Of a stretch of 18,816 nt of DNA, positions 13,293 through 18,816 are shown piece by piece. Below the pieces are notes generated by a model. That model was not told the DNA's origin, searched no databases, and saw only the letters and a list, made by a program, of their open reading frames with translations. The position numbers and the translations under genes were made by a program. This stretch comes from an uncultured Coriobacteriaceae bacterium (GTDB lineage: Bacteria > Actinomycetota > Coriobacteriia > Coriobacteriales > Eggerthellaceae): contig USAB01000030.1 in NCBI GenBank assembly GCA_900552585.1, forward strand, positions 1 to 18,816, read 5' to 3'. Each line of letters begins with the position of its first letter. Position 1 is the first letter of the stretch.

Positions 13293-13301
13293 TGCTACAA
13301 T
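13293..13301 (+). promoter_or_regulatory. Extended -10 promoter for the YhgE/Pip pair
   Basis: TGCTACAAT is a good extended -10 (TG-n-TACAAT, five of six matches). It lies in the 140-base gap after hisI, about 56 bases before the GTG at 13357. No -35 hexamer is obvious, as allowed for extended -10 promoters. It suggests that the membrane pair is transcribed independently of the his operon. The gap shows no convincing terminator; CCGTACGG (13229-13236 region) is only a short palindrome. Confidence 0.45.
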
Positions 13302-13356
13302 GACGCTTTAACAATCAGCCGGAAATAGCAAGGGACGACGGAGGGGGAGCGGCCGG

Positions 13357-16173
13357 GTGAAAACCGCATTCATGATTCTGCGGCGCGACCTGAAGCGCCT
13401 GCTGTACAATCCGGTCGCGCTCGTCGTGGTCCTGGGGCTCGTTGCGCTGCCGTCCCTGTACGCGTGGTACTGCATCCAGTCGAACTGGGACCCGTACGGC
13501 AACACGGACGGCATCAAAGTCGCCGTCGTGAACAACGACAAGGCCGTGCATTCCAGCGCCATGGGAACGGTGGACGTCGGTTCCCAGATAGAGGACACGC
13601 TGCGCGAAAACCATGATTTTACCTGGGAATTCGTGAGTCAGGAAGAAGCTCAGGCGAAGCTGGACGAAGGCTATTACTTCGCGACCATCGTCATACCCGA
13701 AGACTTCAGCAAGGACTTCCTGAGCGTGCTGTCCGGCAAGGCGAAGAACCCCACCATCGACTATTACGTGAACGAGAAGTACAGCGCCGTGGCCACGAAG
13801 GTCACGGATGCGGGCGCCAGCACCATCGAGCGTACAATCAGCTCGACGTTCGTCTCCACGGTCAGCCAGGCGGCCACGAAGGTGGCGAAAAGTGCCGCGA
13901 AGGATGCAGGCAGCAAGGTGAAGTCCGCCCGATCCGGCGTGTCTGCCCAGGTTGAGAAAGTGAATACGAAGCTGGACACGGTGCGCAAGGACCTGAAGTC
14001 TACGAGCAAGTCCATCGACGGCTGGCGTACGACCGTCAGCTCCGCGAGCGATACGCTGGACCAGGTGTCCAGCGATATCCCCGCGCTGCAGCAATCGCTG
14101 GACAATGCGCAGTCCGACTTGAAGGACGTGCGCTTGAAGGCGAACTCGCTCGATACGCAGTTCCTGGAATCGCTTCCCACGGCGTCGCTGCAGCTGACGA
14201 AGAGTTCCTCAGACGCCAGCAGGCAATTGGAGGAATCCGCCGCAACCACGAAGAAGATCTACGGCACCACGAGTACGGCGGCATCGCGCCTGGAGGCGCT
14301 GGTGCAGCAGAACGACCGCACCATCTCCGATCTGAAGGCGCTGAACCGCAGCGGCCTTTCGACGGTCATAGCGCAACTGGAGGACCAGAACGACAAGCTG
14401 CGCTCTGCGGCAACCTCGCTGCGCAGCACCAGCAACGCCATCGGCAAGACGGGCGACGGCCTGTACGACGCATCCGGCCAGGTGAGCGATGCGGCCCAAT
14501 CCGGGTCGCAGGCGCTGACGAAGACGGGTACGTCGTTCAGCCAGCAGGTCACGCCGGCCGTGTCGTCCGCCCTGGATACGTATGCGCTCGTCATAGGCAA
14601 TCTGTCCGCTACCATGGACAGCCTCGAGCCGCAGGTGACGCAGCTGAAGAAGCTCATGGGGCAGATGGACGACGTACTGGCGCAGACGCAGAAGACGCTC
14701 GATTCCACGGCCGATTCGCTTTCCGATACGGAAGACGACCTGAACAACGTCGTCACGGACCTGGATACCATCGCCAGCTCGCTGCAGCTGCAGCGCCTGT
14801 CGTCGCTTACCGGCCTGGATCCCCAGGACGTGGGATCGTTCATGTCGTCGCCGGTGAAGCTTGATACGCAGGTCGTGTACCCCGTGGAGCCGTACGGATC
14901 CGCTGTGGCTCCGTTCTACACGAACCTGGCGCTGTGGATCGGCTGCTTCATGCTGATTGCCGTGCTGCGTTCAGAAACAGACCGGGAGGGCTTTCCGGAC
15001 ATGACGGCGAAGCAGGCCTTCCTGGGCCGCTACCTGCTCATGGTGGTCCTGGCGGTTCTGCAGTCGGTCCTCATGCTGGCCGGCGAGCTGGTCATGGGCG
15101 TGCAATGCGGACAGCCTGCGCTGTTCTTCCTGGCCGGCGCCGTCATTTCGTTCGCCTACATCAGCATCGTGTACGCATTGGCCATCACGCTGAAGCATAT
15201 CGGCAAGGCGCTTGCCGTTATCATCCTGATCTTCCAGATTCCCGGTTCGTCCGGCATGTATCCCATCGAGATGATGCCGCCCTTCTTCCAGGTGCTGCAT
15301 CCGCTGCTGCCGTTCACGTACGGCATCGACGTGCTGCGCGAGTGCATCGGCGGCATGTACGGTGCGGCCTATGAGAACGGTCTGGCGTTCCTGCTGGTGC
15401 TGGTGGTGCCTGTGGCGCTGTTCACCGGCCTGGTACTGCGCAAGTACCTGCTGAATATCAACCTGCTGTTCGACAACCGCCTGCGCGAGACGGATGTCAT
15501 GGACCGCGAGTCGAACGGCATGCCGCTGCGCAGCTCCCGCTACAGCATCCACAACGTGGTGCAGGCGCTGCTCAACACGGACGAGTACCGCCAGGCGCTG
15601 TTCGAGCGTGCGGAGAAGTTCAACCGTGCATACCCGCACATCAAACGCATCGGCACGCTGGCAGTGGCGCTGCTGCCCATCTTGATGATCATCGTCATGT
15701 CGCTGTTCCAGGTGGGCAGCATCGATGCGAAGATCATCATGCTCTGCGCCGTGCTGCTGGCCATCGTGGCAGTGGACTCCGTGCTGATATTCGTGGAGTA
15801 CATGCATGACAACCTGATGTATCAGCTGCGCGTGGCGGAAATGGACGACAATGAGTTCGTGGATGCCATGTACCGCCACATTTCCATGGGCAAGGAGAAG
15901 GCGGGCGGCCCGACGGAGGAGGGCGCCGCCGGCTGGCGCGCCCGTTCGCAGAAATTCCGCGAGCGCTTCGCACACACGCTGGCGAATGCCCGCATCGAAT
16001 TGAACGGCCCTTCGGACGCGAAGGGCGGCGACGAGGGCGTGCCGCCCGATATGGCCACATCCGTGCGAAGCCACCAGGTCATAGACGATGCGCGGGAGAA
16101 CGGCAACGGCCCTGCGGGGCAGAAGCATGAATCTCCGGACGACTCGGCGCGAACCGGGAGGGCCGACCGATGA
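13357..16173 (+). CDS. YhgE/Pip-family membrane protein with extra C-terminal two-helix domain
   Basis: This 938-residue protein has the YhgE/Pip layout (phage infection protein family, related to ABC-2-type permeases and to the YueB/EsaA proteins of type VII secretion). One N-terminal membrane helix (about 19-40) is followed by the conserved WDPYGNTDGIKVAVVNND (44-61). A long extracellular Ser/Thr/Ala/Gln-rich coiled-coil-forming region (about 150-490) includes VTDAGASTIERTIS (149-162). About five or six helices then run from 519 to 697, beginning APFYTNLALWIGCF. Beyond the usual family end there is an extra segment: cytoplasmic 700-765, two more helices (about 766-785 and 792-815), and a hydrophilic acidic/basic tail to 938. 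GTG 13357 follows GGAGG (13340-13344). Role and cargo are unknown. The stop overlaps the next gene's ATG, so the two are co-translated and may form a complex. Confidence 0.85.
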   Translation: MKTAFMILRRDLKRLLYNPVALVVVLGLVALPSLYAWYCIQSNWDPYGNTDGIKVAVVNNDKAVHSSAMGTVDVGSQIEDTLRENHDFTWEFVSQEEAQAKLDEGYYFATIVIPEDFSKDFLSVLSGKAKNPTIDYYVNEKYSAVATKVTDAGASTIERTISSTFVSTVSQAATKVAKSAAKDAGSKVKSARSGVSAQVEKVNTKLDTVRKDLKSTSKSIDGWRTTVSSASDTLDQVSSDIPALQQSLDNAQSDLKDVRLKANSLDTQFLESLPTASLQLTKSSSDASRQLEESAATTKKIYGTTSTAASRLEALVQQNDRTISDLKALNRSGLSTVIAQLEDQNDKLRSAATSLRSTSNAIGKTGDGLYDASGQVSDAAQSGSQALTKTGTSFSQQVTPAVSSALDTYALVIGNLSATMDSLEPQVTQLKKLMGQMDDVLAQTQKTLDSTADSLSDTEDDLNNVVTDLDTIASSLQLQRLSSLTGLDPQDVGSFMSSPVKLDTQVVYPVEPYGSAVAPFYTNLALWIGCFMLIAVLRSETDREGFPDMTAKQAFLGRYLLMVVLAVLQSVLMLAGELVMGVQCGQPALFFLAGAVISFAYISIVYALAITLKHIGKALAVIILIFQIPGSSGMYPIEMMPPFFQVLHPLLPFTYGIDVLRECIGGMYGAAYENGLAFLLVLVVPVALFTGLVLRKYLLNINLLFDNRLRETDVMDRESNGMPLRSSRYSIHNVVQALLNTDEYRQALFERAEKFNRAYPHIKRIGTLAVALLPILMIIVMSLFQVGSIDAKIIMLCAVLLAIVAVDSVLIFVEYMHDNLMYQLRVAEMDDNEFVDAMYRHISMGKEKAGGPTEEGAAGWRARSQKFRERFAHTLANARIELNGPSDAKGGDEGVPPDMATSVRSHQVIDDARENGNGPAGQKHESPDDSARTGRADR

Positions 16174-18329
16174 GGAATATCTGGCTGATCTTCGCGGGCG
16201 ATCTGAGACGCACGCTGAGCAACGTCATCGGCGTCATTGTCTTCATGGGCCTGGCCATCATTCCCACGCTGTATGCATGGTTCAACATAGCTGCGTGCTG
16301 GGAGCCGTACGGCAATACGGACCAGCTGAAGGTGGCCGTTGTGAACCTTGACGACGGGTACCGCAGCGACGTGCTGCCGACGCGCGTGAGCATCGGCGAC
16401 GACGTGGTTTCCTCGCTGCATTCGAACGCGAAGTTCGACTGGGTGTTCGTGAACAACGACGAGGCCATGGACGGCGTGAATTCCGGCGAATACTATGCGG
16501 CCATCGTCATTCCGAAGAACTTCAGTAGGAACATGATGTCGCTGTTCTCCGACAACCAGAAGGCGGCGAAGATTACGTACTACACGAACAATAAGGAGAA
16601 TCCCATTGCGCCGCGCATCACGGATTCGGGGGCAAGCACCATTCAGAGCAGTATTTCTCAGTCGTTCTCGCAGGTGGTGGACGAATCTACCATCAACGTA
16701 CTGTCGGATGTGCTGAACTATCTGGACAGCGGCCAGGTGAAGCGGTCGGGCGCCGCACTGACCGGCGAGTTGAAAACGGCCGCGGACGACCTGGATACGG
16801 CCGCCGTGCAGGTGCACGGCTACGCGTCCATGGCAGGCGCCAGCTCGTCGCTGGTGAAGAGCACCACCGCCATTCTCGGCACGGTGGACGCCGGCAATGC
16901 ACGCGCCGACAGCTCTCTGGAGGCTGTGCAGAAGACGCTTTCCGAAGCGTCGGATTCCGTGTCGGGTATCAGCAAAACGGCGAACGAGGCGCTGAAGCAG
17001 AGCGGCGATAGCTTCGATGCGCTGTCGAAGCGTACAGACAGCGCGTTCGATACCATGGGCTCGGATGCGGAGGCGGCCTCGAACGACCTGTCGAGGCTCG
17101 CCGTGCAGGTGCAGGAGCAAGAATCCGCGCTCCGGCAGCTGCGGAGCGCGCTGTCGTCCATCGTGGGCAGCGGCGATTCCACGGTGCAAGCGTTGGGCAC
17201 GGCCGTGTCGGACCTCGACGATCTTGCGAGTACGCTGGGCTCGACGGCGAACGGCATCACGTCCGCCACCAGCAGTGCATCCGCGAAGAAGGCGGATGTC
17301 GATGCGCGAATCAAGGCTGCGAAGGATTCCGTAACCTCCGTGCAAGGCATGTATGAGAAGGAACTGCTGGACAAGCTGTCGCAGCTGGACGGCACGCTGG
17401 GCAAGGTGCGCTCTTCTTCGTCGTCGCTCTCCGATAAACTGGGTGCCACCATCGACAGCCTGTCGAATTCATCCGATACGCTGACCGGCCAGCTGGATGC
17501 TGCGAAGGACCAGCTGAACAGCGCTGCGGACGATCTGGGCAAGACTGCCGACAACCTGCGTTCTTCCAGCAAGCAGCTGAAGAAGGCGTTCGCGTCTGGC
17601 GATTTGAAGAAGGTGCAGAGGATCATCGGCAACGACAGCGTGGGTCTGGCGCAGTATCTGTCGTCGCCCGTGGAGATGGACCGCCACGCCGTCTACGGCA
17701 TTGCGAACTACGGGTCGTCCATGGCTCCGTTCTACACATGCCTTTCGCTGTGGGTGGCCGCCGTCGTGTTCGTGGTCATTATGCGCACGGACATGTCGGA
17801 CGAGCGCCGCCGCGAATTGGGCGATCTCAAGCCGTATCAGGAGTTCCTGGGCCGCTTCGGCATATTCGCGCTGCTGTCGGTGGCGCAGAGTACGCTGCTG
17901 TGCCTGGGCGATCTGTACTTCATGGGCATCCAGTGCATGCATCCGTTCCTGTTCCTGCTTTCCGGGTGGATCATCGGCCTGGCGTTCATGCTGATCGTGT
18001 ACGCGCTCACGCTGTCGTTCGGCAACGTGGGCAAGGCGCTGTCCGTCATCCTGCTGGTCATGCAGGTTGCCGGATCGGGCGGCATCTTCCCCGTGCAAAT
18101 GGAAGGCGACCTGTTCCAGGCGCTGTACCCGTACCTGCCGTTCGTGTACTCCATGAAGGCCATGCAATCGTGCATTGCGGGCATCTACGGCAACGAGTAT
18201 GTGTTGTCGTTGCTGGTGCTGGCGGCGTTCACCATCCCATTCTGGCTGCTGGGTCTGGTGTTGCGTAACCCCACCATCAAGCTGAACAAGTGGGTGAAGG
18301 CGAAGCTGGAGGAGACGAAGTTCATGTAA
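16170..18329 (+). CDS. YhgE/Pip-family membrane protein (second paralogue)
   Basis: This 719-residue paralogue of the preceding protein has the same plan. An N-terminal helix spans about 18-40, followed by WEPYGNTDQLKVAVVNLDDG (44-63) and IVIPKNFSRNMMSLF (112-126). The extracellular region contains ITDSGASTIQSSISQSF (150-166) and Ser/Ala/Asp-rich heptad-like stretches to about 480. A C-terminal bundle of about five or six helices (519-698) begins MAPFYTCLSLWVAAV. It lacks the extra C-terminal module of its neighbour and ends 20 residues after the last helix. ATG 16170 overlaps the upstream stop (ATGA), with GGGAGGG (16156-16162) as ribosome binding site. The pairing of two related but different subunits suggests a heteromeric exporter or envelope complex. 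This is inference; no ATPase gene is adjacent. Confidence 0.87.
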   Translation: MRNIWLIFAGDLRRTLSNVIGVIVFMGLAIIPTLYAWFNIAACWEPYGNTDQLKVAVVNLDDGYRSDVLPTRVSIGDDVVSSLHSNAKFDWVFVNNDEAMDGVNSGEYYAAIVIPKNFSRNMMSLFSDNQKAAKITYYTNNKENPIAPRITDSGASTIQSSISQSFSQVVDESTINVLSDVLNYLDSGQVKRSGAALTGELKTAADDLDTAAVQVHGYASMAGASSSLVKSTTAILGTVDAGNARADSSLEAVQKTLSEASDSVSGISKTANEALKQSGDSFDALSKRTDSAFDTMGSDAEAASNDLSRLAVQVQEQESALRQLRSALSSIVGSGDSTVQALGTAVSDLDDLASTLGSTANGITSATSSASAKKADVDARIKAAKDSVTSVQGMYEKELLDKLSQLDGTLGKVRSSSSSLSDKLGATIDSLSNSSDTLTGQLDAAKDQLNSAADDLGKTADNLRSSSKQLKKAFASGDLKKVQRIIGNDSVGLAQYLSSPVEMDRHAVYGIANYGSSMAPFYTCLSLWVAAVVFVVIMRTDMSDERRRELGDLKPYQEFLGRFGIFALLSVAQSTLLCLGDLYFMGIQCMHPFLFLLSGWIIGLAFMLIVYALTLSFGNVGKALSVILLVMQVAGSGGIFPVQMEGDLFQALYPYLPFVYSMKAMQSCIAGIYGNEYVLSLLVLAAFTIPFWLLGLVLRNPTIKLNKWVKAKLEETKFM

Positions 18330-18498
18330 CGCGCCGGCGTGCGGGTGCGTGCGTGTACGGGTGCATGCACCTGCGTCCGCGCGCTCGGCATGCGGGTGTA
18401 TATGCGGATCGCCTGCACGCGCTTGTTGCGCCGTTGGCCTGCCCGCGCTTGGCGTGTGCCCGTTGCGCGCTCGCCCCGCCGCCGGCCTCCGGATGGGC

Positions 18499-18504
18499 TA
18501 TCAT
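18499..18504 (+). promoter_or_regulatory. recQ: Possible -10 box for recQ
   Basis: TATCAT matches five of six -10 bases and lies 65 bases before the recQ GTG, in the 239-base gap after the YhgE/Pip pair. There is no convincing -35. The rest of that gap has no gene. It holds a 12-base palindrome GGTGCATGCACC (18360-18371) in a run of alternating purines and pyrimidines, and no T-run terminator. Confidence 0.3.
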
Positions 18505-18568
18505 GTCTTGCCTGGAAGACGGAAGACGGCCTGCGCGCGGCGGGCCGCGGAGCGGGAAGGGCGTGATT

Positions 18569-18816
18569 GTGGAAGATCCCCAGCGCATACTGAAATCCTA
18601 TTTCGGCTACGATGCGTTCCGCCCGAACCAGCGCCGCATCGTGGACGCTATCCTGGCGGGCCGCGACGTGCTGGCGGTCATGCCCACGGGTGCCGGGAAA
18701 TCCATCTGCTACCAGGTGCCGGCGCTGTGCCTGGACGGGCTGACGCTGGTGGTGTCGCCGCTCATCTCGCTCATGAAGGACCAGGGGTCCGCGCTCAGCC
18801 AGGCCGGCATCCGGGC
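18569..18816 (+). CDS. recQ: RecQ-family ATP-dependent DNA helicase (5' part; runs off the window)
   Basis: RecQ is a 3'-5' superfamily 2 DNA helicase acting in recombination and replication-fork repair. Only the first 82 residues are visible. They contain the RecQ motif 0 FGYDAFRPNQ (12-21), the Walker A motif MPTGAGKS with the following ICYQVPAL, and motif Ia LVVSPLISLMKDQ, all in the right order and spacing. GTG 18569 is preferred because GGAAGG (18555-18560) lies 8 bases upstream. The in-frame GTG at 18563 would leave only 2 bases. Whether the RQC and HRDC domains follow cannot be seen. Confidence 0.93.
   Translation, partial: MEDPQRILKSYFGYDAFRPNQRRIVDAILAGRDVLAVMPTGAGKSICYQVPALCLDGLTLVVSPLISLMKDQGSALSQAGIR

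Noticed and set aside
1..18816. Mobile elements, CRISPR arrays, tRNA or rRNA genes
   Set aside because: No transposase, integrase, regularly spaced repeats, tRNA-like TTCGA arm context or rRNA sequence was recognised anywhere on either strand.

Overview
The window is GC-rich (roughly 60-65% by eye). Every supported gene is on the + strand, packed with ATGA, TGATG or TAATG junctions. Gene content and sequence style (GatCAB amidotransferase, HisZ-dependent short HisG, GTG/TTG starts, very high third-position GC) suggest a high-GC Gram-positive, most likely an anaerobic actinobacterium of the class Coriobacteriia (Eggerthella/Slackia-like). This placement is inference from memory of such genomes, not a database result.

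Layout. (1) 1-2533: the 3' two thirds of gatA and complete gatB, which overlap by 4 bases and encode subunits of the tRNA-dependent amidotransferase. (2) 2534-3563: a palindrome-rich spacer with an 11-base perfect inverted repeat ending in six Ts, then a class-M (SirTM-like) sirtuin. (3) 3664-5212: a secreted or lipid-anchored ComEC-type metallo-beta-lactamase-fold protein and a DUF3006 protein, probably co-transcribed. (4) 5213-5800: a 588-base non-coding stretch with a TATAAT box and several hairpins, read here as the histidine operon promoter and leader. (5) 5801-13216: a histidine operon, hisZG(fusion)-hisD-hisC-hisB-hisH-hisA-hisF-hisI. (6) 13357-18329: two tandem YhgE/Pip-family membrane proteins overlapping by 4 bases. 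(7) 18569-18816: the start of recQ.

The his genes would convert PRPP and ATP to histidine. HisZG starts the pathway, HisI opens the ring, HisA isomerises, HisH and HisF make imidazole glycerol phosphate, HisB dehydrates, HisC transaminates and HisD finishes. The pyrophosphohydrolase HisE and the histidinol-phosphate phosphatase are not in the cluster and must be encoded elsewhere if the pathway is complete.

The strongest anomalies are: (a) hisB is frameshifted just before its conserved C-terminus, and the lost tail is intact in another frame, ending in a TAATG junction with hisH; (b) HisZ and HisG form one 540-residue polypeptide; (c) a possible structured RNA or attenuator precedes the sirtuin gene; (d) the two YhgE/Pip paralogues are asymmetric, the first carrying an extra C-terminal two-helix membrane module; (e) a 39-base near-perfect hairpin lies between hisF and hisI. 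I see no CRISPR array, tRNA, rRNA, insertion sequence or prophage gene.
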